Assembly: GCA_012963655.1 (NCBI GenBank)
Contig: DTVI01000014.1
Coordinates: forward strand, 1 to 12,530
Direction: 5' to 3'
Source: Sulfurimonas sp.
GTDB lineage: Bacteria > Campylobacterota > Campylobacteria > Campylobacterales > Sulfurimonadaceae
DNA length: 12,530 nucleotides
Shown here: in pieces, positions 5,631 through 12,530 of the stretch
Layout of the letters: the number at the start of each line of letters is the position of its first letter
Numbering within the stretch: the first letter of the stretch is position 1
Notes under the pieces: model-generated
What the model was told of the DNA's origin: nothing
What the model saw: the letters and a program-made list of their open reading frames with translations, nothing else
The model's database searches: none
Position numbers and translations under genes: made by a program

Positions 5631-6442
5631 TAAAAAGTTTTGTCAAAGAGGTCTTGGCAGAAGATGTGGGAAGAGGGGATTTATATGCTCTTATTTCAGA
5701 TCCAATTCCTGCCTCTGCAAAAATAATTGCAAAAAGTGCAGGTGTTTTTTCAGGACAATTATATGCTAATGCTTTGGCTGACATAGAAGATTTTGAAATA
5801 ACTTGGCATATACAAGATGGAGAAAAATTTGAAACAAAAAAGCTTCTTGCTGAAATAAAAGGGACTTCCCATACACTCTTAAAAATAGAAAGAACCCTTT
5901 TAAATATGATTTTACATTCTAGTTCAATTTCAACTTATACTTCTCTTTTTGTAAAAATAATTGAGCCTTATGGAACAAAGCTTTTAGACACAAGAAAAAC
6001 AAGACCCAAGTTAAGAATATTTGAAAAATATGCAACAAGGTTAGGTGGCGCGGTAAATCACCGTTTAGGCCTAGACGATTGTTTAATGTTAAAAGATACC
6101 CATCTAAAAACGATTAGTGATATAAATGTTTTTATGAAAGAGGCACGAAAGAAAATACCTTTTACCTCAAAAATAGAAATTGAAGCAGAAAGTTTCGAAC
6201 AAGCCAAGGTCTTTATGAAAGCGGGTGCTGATATTGTGATGTGTGATAATATGACACCAGATGAATTAAGCGTAATCGTAAAATATAAAAAAGAAAATCA
6301 CCCTGATACTCTTCTAGAAGCCAGTGGAAATATTTCTTTAGAAACTATAGAATCTTATGCAAAGACAGGTGTAGATGCTATTAGTTCAGGCGCGCTTATT
6401 CATCAATCTAAATGGATTGATATGTCTATGAAGATGGACTAA
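5627..6442 (+). CDS. nadC: Nicotinate-nucleotide pyrophosphorylase (carboxylating), quinolinate phosphoribosyltransferase NadC
   Basis: NadC converts quinolinate and PRPP to nicotinate mononucleotide, carbon dioxide and pyrophosphate, directly using the NadA product. In the 271 residues, the N-terminal EDVGRGDL is typical. The active-site segment TRKTRPKLR follows at about 122-130, then KYATRLGGAVNHRLGLDD with the conserved NHR at about 144-146, and MLKDTHL near 154-160 where most enzymes have KDNH. IEIEAES, DIVMCDNM and EASGNI complete the barrel. The TRKTRP variant for the usual TRKTTP is a mild change that should leave the arginine and lysine ligands in place. The ATG overlaps the nadA stop by four bases. 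flhB follows after eight bases, an unusual partner for NAD synthesis. Confidence 0.96.
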   Translation: MIKSFVKEVLAEDVGRGDLYALISDPIPASAKIIAKSAGVFSGQLYANALADIEDFEITWHIQDGEKFETKKLLAEIKGTSHTLLKIERTLLNMILHSSSISTYTSLFVKIIEPYGTKLLDTRKTRPKLRIFEKYATRLGGAVNHRLGLDDCLMLKDTHLKTISDINVFMKEARKKIPFTSKIEIEAESFEQAKVFMKAGADIVMCDNMTPDELSVIVKYKKENHPDTLLEASGNISLETIESYAKTGVDAISSGALIHQSKWIDMSMKMD

Positions 6443-6450
6443 CTATTTAA

Positions 6451-7506
6451 ATGGCTGATGATCAGGAAAAAACAGAAGAACCCAGTGAAAAAAAGATAAA
6501 TGATGCAAGGCTTGAGGGAAATGTTCCTAAGTCTCAGGATATGTCGGGATTATTTACACTTTTTGTAGCTATCTTAGGCTTCTTACTTCTTTTTGATTTT
6601 ATTGTTGATCATTATTTTAATCTTTATAGATATTATTCATCTTTATATGGACGGCCCATAGATAATGAATTAGTTTTTGAGATAGGTTTGATCTCATTAA
6701 GAGAAATCTTATTAATGGTGATTCCTTTAGCCTTGGTGGTTGCTATAGCTGGTGTAGGCGCTGGGCTTGCCCAGTTTGGATTTTTATTTACAACGAAGCC
6801 TCTTATGCCTGACTTTAAAAAAATTGACCCTATTAAGGGTATGAAAAATCTTGTTTCAATGAAAAAGGTAATCGAAGGTGTTAAGATTACCCTTAAAGCC
6901 AGTGTCACACTTGGTATAGGCTTTGTCTTCTTCTTTTATTTTATTCAAGAACTTCCTACCGTTACGGCCTTCCCCTTACACGACCAACTTATTTGGTTAC
7001 GAGATAAGACCCTGATTTTGGCCCTTGTTATGCTTCTTATTACCTTCATTTTTGCGATAGGAGATATTATTATAGTAAGAAAACAATATTTTGATGGTCT
7101 TAAAATGTCTAAACAAGAAGTTAAGGATGAGATGAAAAATATGGATGGTGACCCCTTGATTAAAGGAAAAATCCGCCAAAAACAGATGGAAATGTCTAAA
7201 AAAAGAATGATGGCAGAGGTCCCCACAGCAGATGTTGTTATCACAAATCCTACGCATTACGCCGTTGCTATACGTTATAAAGAAGGGCAAGATAATGCCC
7301 CTGTAGTTGTAGCTAAGGGTATTAATGAAGTAGCCCTTAAAATTAAAAAGATAGCAAGAGAAAATGAAGTTCATATTGTTCAAAATCCTCCCCTAGCTCG
7401 TTCAATTTACGCAGAGGTAGATTTAGACGCACCTATATCAGAAGCCCTATTTCAAGCGGTTGCTGAAGTATTGGCCTATGTTTATAAGATGGATAAAAAA
7501 AGATAA
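6451..7506 (+). CDS. flhB: Flagellar type III export protein FlhB
   Basis: FlhB is the membrane subunit of the flagellar export gate that switches substrate class from rod/hook proteins to filament proteins. In this 351-residue copy the N-terminus DQEKTEEPSEKK (4-15) plus the ARLEGNVPKS segment is diagnostic of FlhB rather than the virulence homologue YscU. Four hydrophobic segments lie at about 34-55, 82-110, 150-168 and 186-208. The cytoplasmic domain carries the autocleavage site NPTH at 266-269 in VITNPTHYAVAIRY, with cleavage expected after Asn266. PPLARSIY at 313-320 is also conserved. It starts eight bases after nadC with no strong Shine-Dalgarno sequence, suggesting coupling to nadC translation. 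No other flagellar gene is in the window. A run of eight Ts follows the stop directly. The protein looks full-length and functional, and implies a flagellated host. Confidence 0.95.
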   Translation: MADDQEKTEEPSEKKINDARLEGNVPKSQDMSGLFTLFVAILGFLLLFDFIVDHYFNLYRYYSSLYGRPIDNELVFEIGLISLREILLMVIPLALVVAIAGVGAGLAQFGFLFTTKPLMPDFKKIDPIKGMKNLVSMKKVIEGVKITLKASVTLGIGFVFFFYFIQELPTVTAFPLHDQLIWLRDKTLILALVMLLITFIFAIGDIIIVRKQYFDGLKMSKQEVKDEMKNMDGDPLIKGKIRQKQMEMSKKRMMAEVPTADVVITNPTHYAVAIRYKEGQDNAPVVVAKGINEVALKIKKIARENEVHIVQNPPLARSIYAEVDLDAPISEALFQAVAEVLAYVYKMDKKR

Positions 7507-7533
7507 TTTTTTTTGATTAAGAGAATGTTAAAA

Positions 7534-7568
7534 CTACTAGAAGTGAATGCTTTGTATCACTGAAGTAG
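7534..7568 (+). repeat. Interrupted hairpin downstream of flhB
   Basis: CTACT (7534-7538) pairs with AGTAG (7564-7568) and AGTGA (7542-7546) with TCACT (7557-7561), with a small internal loop and a ten-base apical loop. It lies in the gap between flhB and the phosphoesterase gene. A T-rich but not continuous stretch follows, so it may be a poor terminator of the nadA-nadC-flhB transcript. Confidence 0.35.
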
Positions 7569-7629
7569 TCAATTTAGTTGTTAGTCTTATTTCTTTTATG
7601 CATTCAACCCTTTATTAATCATATCTGAG

Positions 7630-7635
7630 TATACT
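7630..7635 (+). promoter_or_regulatory. Probable -10 element of the phosphoesterase-M23-minC-lpxC operon
   Basis: TATACT at 7630-7635 is a good -10 hexamer 24 bases upstream of the phosphoesterase ATG, and AGGG at 7651-7654 is a fitting ribosome binding site. No consensus -35 is visible. The same -10 hexamer is used at the proposed cosR, ferredoxin and nadA promoters. Confidence 0.45.
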
Positions 7636-7659
7636 TTCGTTAAAATTTAAAGGGTATTT

Positions 7660-8595
7660 ATGCATGAATTAGTTAAAGCATTAGATGATGCAAAACATAT
7701 ACTAATTATTGCGCATATAAATCCTGACGCGGACTCTATGGGTTCGGCTTTGGCTATGTACACACATGTCTTGCGCTTACATAAAAAAGTCACTCTTTTT
7801 TGTAAGACAGAAAAGATTAATCCTGCCTTGAACTTTTTACCCTTTATAAACAAGCTTAAGTACAATCTTCCTTCCCATTATGACCTTGCCTTGAGTTTTG
7901 ACTGTGGGGCTATAAAACGTTTGGGTGTTGACCTTGAGGAAAAACTTGTTAATGTTGACCATCATGTTTCAAATGAAAGATATGGGGATATTAATCTTAT
8001 AGATACTACTGCTATTAGTACAACACAGGTTTTGTTTGATTTTTTTATTGAGAATGATATTAAGCTTAATGCTAAGATAGCTACGTGTTTATACGCAGGT
8101 CTTGTTGATGATTCTCAAAACTTCTCTACTGATAAAACAAGTGAAAGAACTTTTTTAATGGCAGCGCAGCTTATAAAAAGTGGAGCGGATAATGCTTTAT
8201 GTGTTAAAGAACTGTTTAAATCTCGCTCTTTAGCCTCTATCCGTTTAAAGGCAAAGATGCTTGAATCTTCTAAATTAGCTTGTTCAGGGAAAGTTGTGAG
8301 CACCTTAGTGCCCAGAAGTTTCTTTGAAGAAACAGGCGCTTATGAGGTAGATTGCGAAGAAGGTTTACATGAGAGTCTTGAGCTTGTTAATGTTGAGGTT
8401 GCCTTTATGCTACGTTACACAAAAGATGGTCGTATTAAAGGCTCTTTACGCAGTAAAAATAATCTTAATATGAACAAAATTGCTTCACATTTTGGTGGGG
8501 GTGGGCATGTCCATTCTGCTGGATTTGTATGTGATGGGAATTCTTTAGAAGAGATAGAAGAATGCGTTATAAAAACAATTAAAACAATTTTATAA
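7660..8595 (+). CDS. DHH/DHHA1 family phosphoesterase (NrnA-like)
   Basis: This 311-residue cytoplasmic protein belongs to the DHH superfamily of manganese-dependent phosphodiesterases. Motif I is HINPDADS at 19-26, giving His19, Asp23 and Asp25. Motif II is Asp81 in SFDCG. The DHH triad is Asp100-His101-His102, and motif IV has Asp150 in LVDDSQNF. A C-terminal DHHA1 domain carries the substrate loop GGGGHVHSAGF at 279-289. This two-domain layout and length fit the NrnA/pAp-phosphatase group, which degrades short oligoribonucleotides and 3'-phosphoadenosine 5'-phosphate; some relatives cleave cyclic dinucleotides. The exact substrate cannot be told. No membrane or sensory domain is present, so it is not GdpP. 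It heads the envelope gene cluster, 34 bases before the M23 peptidase gene. Confidence 0.9.
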   Translation: MHELVKALDDAKHILIIAHINPDADSMGSALAMYTHVLRLHKKVTLFCKTEKINPALNFLPFINKLKYNLPSHYDLALSFDCGAIKRLGVDLEEKLVNVDHHVSNERYGDINLIDTTAISTTQVLFDFFIENDIKLNAKIATCLYAGLVDDSQNFSTDKTSERTFLMAAQLIKSGADNALCVKELFKSRSLASIRLKAKMLESSKLACSGKVVSTLVPRSFFEETGAYEVDCEEGLHESLELVNVEVAFMLRYTKDGRIKGSLRSKNNLNMNKIASHFGGGGHVHSAGFVCDGNSLEEIEECVIKTIKTIL

Positions 8596-8629
8596 AGTCA
8601 TTAAAATAACTAAAAGAGGAATCAACTTA

Positions 8630-9997
8630 ATGAAAAGAAAAAACAATTCGTCATCCATACTATCTTTACTAATCTTTGGAGGCATTATTGCCGGTGTCGT
8701 TTACTTATATAACTCGGCTATGTTTGAAAGAGACGTACCAGAGATCAAGATAACACAAGCCGAGTATTGGAATTTAAAAGAACCTATTGATATTAGTATT
8801 GAAGATGCCAGTGGTATTAAATGGTATGAGGTAAAGATGGTCTCTTCTGAGGGCGAAAAAGTTTTAAAACAAGAAGCTCTTTTAACACCAAAAAAGAAAC
8901 TAAGCCTTAAGGTCGAATATCCCAAAATGTCTTATGGGATTAAAGATAAAAACATTAAAATTATTGTGTCTACTGTAGACGCGAGTAAGTGGAACTTTTT
9001 TGCTGGAAATACAGTAGAAGTTGAAAAAAGCTTTATTATAGATAAGAAAAAGCCTCTTGTTTCTTTAATTACAAACTCTTACGGAATTTATAAGGGTGGT
9101 ACGGCACTTGTAATATTTAAAGCTAAAGATGAAAATCTTAAAGATCTTTATGTTGAGGTAAACAATAAAAAACGTTTTAAAGTGCAACCTTTTTACAAAG
9201 AAGGGTATTACACAGCACTTGTGGCCTGGCCTGTATCTGAGAAAAAGTTTGAAGCAAGAATTGTTGTTAGCGATAAGGCTGGAAATAGTATCCGTATGCA
9301 CATTCCTTATTATCATAAGGCAAAGTCTTATAGAATCTCAAGGATTAGACTGTCAGATCGTTTCTTAAAAGGAAAAATTGCTGAACTTGCTTATGATTAT
9401 CCTGAAACACAGGGAGTTGAAGACTCTATTGAACAATTTAAGATTATTAATGAAGATGTACGCGCGGCAAATGAAGCTGTTATTCATGATATTACTTCAA
9501 AAACATCTAATAAAATGATTTCAAACTTTTCAATTAAACCTTTTTACCCTTTGAAAAATGCGGCGAAGGTAGCGAGTTTTGGAGACCACCGTTTATATTA
9601 TTATAAGAATAAAAGAGTGTCTGAGTCTTACCACCTAGGTCTTGACCTGGCCTCTGTTAAAATGGGTAAGATTAGAACACAAAACTATGGAATTACTGTT
9701 TTTGCAGAAGAAAATGGAATTTATGGAAACCTTCCTATTATTCATCATGGTATGGGTTTATATACAATTTATGGGCATTGTTCAAGTCTAAATGTAGAAG
9801 TGGGTGAGTCTGTTAGGCCAAATCAACAAGTTTCAAATACAGGGAAAAGTGGTTACGCAATGGGAGATCACTTACATTTTGGTGTTTTAGTTCAAGGTGT
9901 AGAAGTTCGTCCAGAAGAGTGGATGGATTCAGATTGGATTCGTCTAAATATCACTGAAGTTATGAAAAATGCTAAGAAGCTTATTGGTAGATCATGA
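8630..9997 (+). CDS. Membrane-anchored M23 (LytM-type) peptidoglycan endopeptidase
   Basis: The 455-residue protein has a short basic N-terminus, one transmembrane helix at about 10-28, and a long periplasmic part. Residues about 35-230 form two beta-rich, probably Ig-like segments; a helical linker at about 255-290 follows, then the zinc peptidase domain from about 305. The metal site is complete: His335 and Asp339 in HLGLDLA, and His416 in HLHFG with His414, plus YGH with His383. This predicts an active enzyme that cleaves peptide cross-links in murein, and in Campylobacterota such enzymes often set helical cell shape. It has no LysM domain or obvious Csd3-type N-terminus, so I give no symbol. 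The ATG follows GAGGA at good spacing. Its stop overlaps the minC start (ATGA). H. pylori has an M23 gene at the same place, next to minC and lpxC. Confidence 0.92.
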   Translation: MKRKNNSSSILSLLIFGGIIAGVVYLYNSAMFERDVPEIKITQAEYWNLKEPIDISIEDASGIKWYEVKMVSSEGEKVLKQEALLTPKKKLSLKVEYPKMSYGIKDKNIKIIVSTVDASKWNFFAGNTVEVEKSFIIDKKKPLVSLITNSYGIYKGGTALVIFKAKDENLKDLYVEVNNKKRFKVQPFYKEGYYTALVAWPVSEKKFEARIVVSDKAGNSIRMHIPYYHKAKSYRISRIRLSDRFLKGKIAELAYDYPETQGVEDSIEQFKIINEDVRAANEAVIHDITSKTSNKMISNFSIKPFYPLKNAAKVASFGDHRLYYYKNKRVSESYHLGLDLASVKMGKIRTQNYGITVFAEENGIYGNLPIIHHGMGLYTIYGHCSSLNVEVGESVRPNQQVSNTGKSGYAMGDHLHFGVLVQGVEVRPEEWMDSDWIRLNITEVMKNAKKLIGRS

Positions 9998-10572
9998 AAA
10001 TAAAGCAACAAACACTTAAAGGCTTTGAGTGTGAGATAGATGATACTGAAGCATTTAAAAAGTATTACATTAAAAATGCTCCTCTTATGCATGGCCATTT
10101 ACTGATTTTAAAAGGCATAGTTAATACTGAATTAAAAGTGTTTTTGGATGAACATAATGCCATATATGTAGATGCTAATGAACAAACACTTTCCACACGA
10201 AAGAAACGAAGTACTGTTGTTTTAGACTTACCCGAAATAGAGATTGAAGCTAAGATACAAGAAGATGAGAAAAAGTCCTCAAACCTTGTATATCACCGTA
10301 CAATACGTTCAGGTGAAGAAATTTTTGAAGACAATAATTTAGTCTTTACAGGACGCATTAATAATGGTGCCTTGATTGAGTCATCTGCTTGTATTCAAGT
10401 TTTTGGTATAATAGATGGACTTATTAAATGTGATGGAGAGTATATATTGCTTCAAAACATTGGAAAAGGCACTGTTTTTTTCCATGGAGAAGAACTAAAT
10501 GCCTTAGACTTTAATGGACAATTAAAACTAGTAGAATATAAAAATGCGCAGATAGTGATTAAGGAAGTATAA
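9994..10572 (+). CDS. minC: Septum site-determining protein MinC
   Basis: MinC inhibits FtsZ assembly away from mid-cell and is recruited to the membrane by MinD. The 192-residue protein has a diverged N-terminal FtsZ-binding domain at about 1-95 and the right-handed beta-helix MinC C-domain at about 100-165. The latter shows the characteristic RSGEEI at 105-110 (RSGQ region, MinD contact), glycines at the turns (Gly120, Gly125, Gly138, Gly142), and NNGALIESSACIQVFG, equivalent to the SAGAEVIADGNIHVYG stretch of enterobacterial MinC. It is shorter than the roughly 230 residues of E. coli MinC, as is usual in Campylobacterota. The gene overlaps the M23 peptidase stop by four bases and abuts lpxC. 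No minD or minE gene is in the window. The N-domain call is weaker than the C-domain call. Confidence 0.85.
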   Translation: MKIKQQTLKGFECEIDDTEAFKKYYIKNAPLMHGHLLILKGIVNTELKVFLDEHNAIYVDANEQTLSTRKKRSTVVLDLPEIEIEAKIQEDEKKSSNLVYHRTIRSGEEIFEDNNLVFTGRINNGALIESSACIQVFGIIDGLIKCDGEYILLQNIGKGTVFFHGEELNALDFNGQLKLVEYKNAQIVIKEV

Positions 10573-11457
10573 ATGAAACAGACAACGATATCTAAACCTG
10601 TAGATTTGGTCGGGATTGGTTTACATAAGGGTATACCTGTACGCCTGAAATTAGAGCCCTTAGAAGCGAATAGAGGAATAGAGTTCTTTCGTTCAGACGT
10701 AAATGTAAGTATTCCCCTAAAACCTGAAAATGTTGTTGATACGCAAATGGCAACGGTTATTGGAAAAGATGGATATTTTATTTCCACAATTGAACATATA
10801 CTTTCAGCTGTTTATGCTTATGGAATTGATAATTTAAAAATTATTGTTGATGCGGATGAAGTACCTGTAATGGATGGCTCATCTGCAAGTTTTTGTATGC
10901 TTTTAGATGAAGCCGGCATGATAGAATTAGACGCGCCTAAAAAAATCATGAAAATAAAAAAAGAAGTAATGGTAAGAGAGGGGGATAAGTATGTGACGTT
11001 ATCCCCCTCAGAAGATTTAAAATACCATTTTACCATTAAGTTCAAGCATCCTGTTATTGATGAACAAAGCTTTACACTTAACTTTACTAAGGCAGAATAT
11101 AAGGAAAAGATTTCAAAGGCAAGAACCTTTGGTTTCTTACATGAGGTCCAATATCTTCGTTCAAAAGGCTTAGCCCTTGGTGGTAGTCTTGAAAATGCGG
11201 TTGTTCTAGATGATAAAAAAGTTTTAAATACAGAAGGCCTTCGTTTTCCTGATGAATTTGTACGTCATAAAATTTTAGACGCGATTGGTGATATGTCGCT
11301 TCTTGGATTAAACTTTATCGGTTCATATGAAGCTTTTGCTGGTTCTCATGATCTTAATCATAAGCTTACGCTTGCGCTTTTAAAAGACCCTGCAAATTAT
11401 GAGATTATTGAGCTTTCTGGTTCATTAGAAAAAGAGTTAGCTCTCGCTTATGCTTAA
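10573..11457 (+). CDS. lpxC: UDP-3-O-acyl-N-acetylglucosamine deacetylase LpxC
   Basis: LpxC is the zinc-dependent, committed step of lipid A synthesis, removing acetate from UDP-3-O-acyl-GlcNAc in the cytoplasm. In this 294-residue copy the N-terminal GIGLHKG at 14-20 is typical. The catalytic Glu74 and zinc ligand His75 are in STIEHILSA, and VPVMDGSSASF follows at 97-107. The RTFGF segment at 184-188 contains the substrate threonine. His232 and Asp236 in RHKILDAIGD complete the zinc site, and His259 in AGSHDLNHK is the general acid. The enzyme is complete, so the cell makes lipopolysaccharide or lipooligosaccharide. The ATG follows the minC stop with no gap; AAGGAAG inside minC serves as the ribosome binding site. 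The next gene starts inside its last codons. The order minC-lpxC matches H. pylori. Confidence 0.96.
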   Translation: MKQTTISKPVDLVGIGLHKGIPVRLKLEPLEANRGIEFFRSDVNVSIPLKPENVVDTQMATVIGKDGYFISTIEHILSAVYAYGIDNLKIIVDADEVPVMDGSSASFCMLLDEAGMIELDAPKKIMKIKKEVMVREGDKYVTLSPSEDLKYHFTIKFKHPVIDEQSFTLNFTKAEYKEKISKARTFGFLHEVQYLRSKGLALGGSLENAVVLDDKKVLNTEGLRFPDEFVRHKILDAIGDMSLLGLNFIGSYEAFAGSHDLNHKLTLALLKDPANYEIIELSGSLEKELALAYA

Positions 11458-11905
11458 GGTTGATGTAGTTGTTATAGAACTAAGCACACCTATTTTAATA
11501 GGTGTGTATGAAGATGATATTTTAATCAAAAGCTTTTCTTCAGATGAATATTCATCTGAATCACTTCCTAAAATTTTTAAAGAGATAATGAATATCTATG
11601 AAATACAAAATATTGTTTATACTCGAGGCCCAGGATCTTTTATGGCGATAAAAATTGCCTATATTTTTTTACAAAGCTTATGTATTATCCGTGGTTTTAA
11701 ACTCTATGGGACAAATGCATTCACCTTTAATGAAAATCAACCGATAAAGGCCTTCGCTAAACTTTATTTTATGAATGATAATGGTACAATTACGACGAAA
11801 AAGTTTGACGAGCCACAAAATGCTCCCTTTAAACTTCCAAAAACAATAAAACTGAGCGATTATTCGCAAGAGACAACACCTCTATATATTCTACCTGCTG
11901 TGTAG
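11450..11905 (+). CDS. tsaB: Short TsaB-like protein (tRNA threonylcarbamoyladenosine pathway)
   Basis: TsaB (YeaZ) is a non-catalytic ASKHA-fold partner of TsaD in making t6A37 of ANN-decoding tRNAs. This 151-residue protein shows only its N-terminal subdomain: a first strand VVVIELSTP at 6-14 in place of the usual LAIDTS, an EYSSESLPKIFKEIM helix, then YTRGPGSF at 57-64, which matches the VGxGPGSFTGxR signature, followed by a helix and YGTNAF, like the GVSSL turn. The second subdomain of ordinary TsaB (about 220-235 residues) is absent; the tail at 95-151 shows no family match. Campylobacterota copies between lpxC and thrB are short in the same way as I recall, so this is probably normal for the lineage rather than a truncation. 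It overlaps lpxC by eight bases. Confidence 0.7.
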   Translation: MLKVDVVVIELSTPILIGVYEDDILIKSFSSDEYSSESLPKIFKEIMNIYEIQNIVYTRGPGSFMAIKIAYIFLQSLCIIRGFKLYGTNAFTFNENQPIKAFAKLYFMNDNGTITTKKFDEPQNAPFKLPKTIKLSDYSQETTPLYILPAV

Positions 11906-11917
11906 CATAGATACTTC

Positions 11918-11948
11918 ATATAAAATTTTCCTCAGGAAGAATTTATAT
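11918..11948. repeat. Hairpin between tsaB and thrB
   Basis: A 14-base stem with one A-A mismatch and one G-U pair (11918-11931 with 11935-11948) closes a three-base loop and begins 12 bases after the tsaB stop. No U-run follows on the plus strand. It may slow or process the transcript between tsaB and thrB; it is too AT-rich to call a terminator with confidence. Confidence 0.45.
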
Positions 11949-12001
11949 AAATAAAATATATTGATTTTGTACCGTCTTTTGGCTCACAAAGGATTATTTT
12001 A

Positions 12002-12530
12002 ATGATAATAAGCGTTCCTGCTACCTCCGCAAATCTCGGACCTGGATTTGACTCTTTAGGCCTAGCCTTAGACTTACGAAACACTGTTGATATTAGACCC
12101 TCACGCTTTCACTCTGTTTCAGTACGTGGAGAAGGTGAAAATAATCCTAAACTGAAGGGTAATAATCTTTTTGTTGGTATTTTTAACGACCATTACAATA
12201 AATTAACGCAAAAGCGCCAAAATTTTAAGTTTACCTTTCACAACCAAGTACCACTTTCACGTGGACTTGGTTCATCTTCAGCTGTGATAGTTTCGGCTAT
12301 TGCCTCAGCCCATGAAGCAGCTGGTGTACGTGTAAGTAGACGTCGTATTTTAAACCATGCCTTACAATATGAGCCACATCCTGATAATATTACACCTGCG
12401 GTTATGGGTGGATTTAATACAGCTGTGGTAGAAAAATCTAAGGTTTTTTCAGAAAAGAAGCATATTCCCCCTTATTTAAAAGCGGTAGTTGTTATTCCAA
12501 ATAAGCCAATTTCTACAGCGCATTCAAGAA
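12002..12530 (+). CDS. thrB: Homoserine kinase ThrB, C-terminus cut by window edge
   Basis: This GHMP-family kinase phosphorylates L-homoserine to O-phosphohomoserine in threonine synthesis. The 176 visible residues start with the family N-terminus SVPATSANLGPGFDSLGLAL at 4-23, followed by the ATP-binding loop PLSRGLGSSSA at 84-94 and EPHPDNITPAVMGGF at 124-138. Complete ThrB has about 295-310 residues, so roughly 40 percent lies beyond the window. The ATG at 12002 has AAAGGA about eight bases upstream. It follows tsaB after 96 bases that hold a hairpin and a possible TATATT -10 at 11957-11962, so it may be partly independent of the lpxC operon. In H. pylori and C. jejuni thrB also follows lpxC and the short TsaB gene, with ylxR-like and infB genes next. 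Confidence 0.94.
   Translation, partial: MIISVPATSANLGPGFDSLGLALDLRNTVDIRPSRFHSVSVRGEGENNPKLKGNNLFVGIFNDHYNKLTQKRQNFKFTFHNQVPLSRGLGSSSAVIVSAIASAHEAAGVRVSRRRILNHALQYEPHPDNITPAVMGGFNTAVVEKSKVFSEKKHIPPYLKAVVVIPNKPISTAHSR

Noticed and set aside
6633..7383. Three minus-strand open frames inside flhB
   Set aside because: They mirror the flhB reading frame, overlap one another, and have low-complexity compositions; flhB is fully supported on the plus strand.
6451..7506. Virulence-type secretion protein YscU/SpaS instead of FlhB
   Set aside because: The N-terminal EKTEEP...ARLEGNVPKS pattern is flagellar, and no secretion-system genes are nearby.
11450..11905. tsaB as a frameshifted or decayed pseudogene
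   Set aside because: No downstream continuation of a second TsaB subdomain is visible before thrB, and short copies at this locus are recalled from relatives, so reduction looks lineage-wide.
1..12530. A novel defence, mobile or biosynthetic system
   Set aside because: Nearly every long frame maps to a known core family in a gene order resembling known Campylobacterota, base composition looks even, and no integrase, transposase, direct-repeat array or toxin-antitoxin pair was found.

Overview
The window reads as ordinary, densely packed chromosome from an AT-rich Campylobacterota (epsilonproteobacterial) genome, probably a Sulfurimonas/Sulfurovum/Arcobacter-type relative rather than Campylobacter or Helicobacter themselves. 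The assignment rests on three points: a response regulator whose DNA-binding half closely matches my recollection of Campylobacter CosR / Helicobacter HP1043 (HsrA); a ppx - ferredoxin - cosR - folB neighbourhood like that of C. jejuni; and an M23 peptidase - minC - lpxC - short tsaB - thrB run like that of H. pylori and C. jejuni. These comparisons are from memory. No phage, insertion sequence, CRISPR array, tRNA or rRNA was seen.

Left part (1-4518, all on the minus strand). In transcription order: plsY (phosphatidic acid synthesis), folB (folate), a cosR/hsrA-type regulator, a membrane histidine kinase, a 2[4Fe-4S] ferredoxin, and a Ppx/GppA phosphatase cut by the window edge. The regulator gene, kinase gene and ferredoxin gene each have a recognisable promoter. 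A 321-base gap between kinase and ferredoxin carries the ferredoxin promoter and several inverted repeats.

Middle part (4519-7506, plus strand). A divergent promoter region with a 10-bp inverted repeat precedes nadA and nadC, which overlap by four bases and make nicotinate mononucleotide from iminoaspartate. flhB, the flagellar export switch protein, follows eight bases later.

Right part (7507-12530, plus strand). A promoter at about 7630 precedes a DHH/DHHA1 phosphoesterase, a membrane-anchored M23 endopeptidase, minC, lpxC and a very short TsaB-like protein. These genes have small gaps or overlaps, so they look like one operon for envelope growth, division-site choice and lipid A synthesis. 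thrB follows after a 96-base gap with a hairpin and is cut by the window end.

The most interesting point is the two-component pair. CosR and HP1043 are known as orphan regulators with atypical receivers. Here the orthologue keeps the full phosphorylation pocket (Asp51) and sits next to a complete histidine kinase. I found no wholly new system; the other findings are mostly regulatory signals and gene-context oddities.
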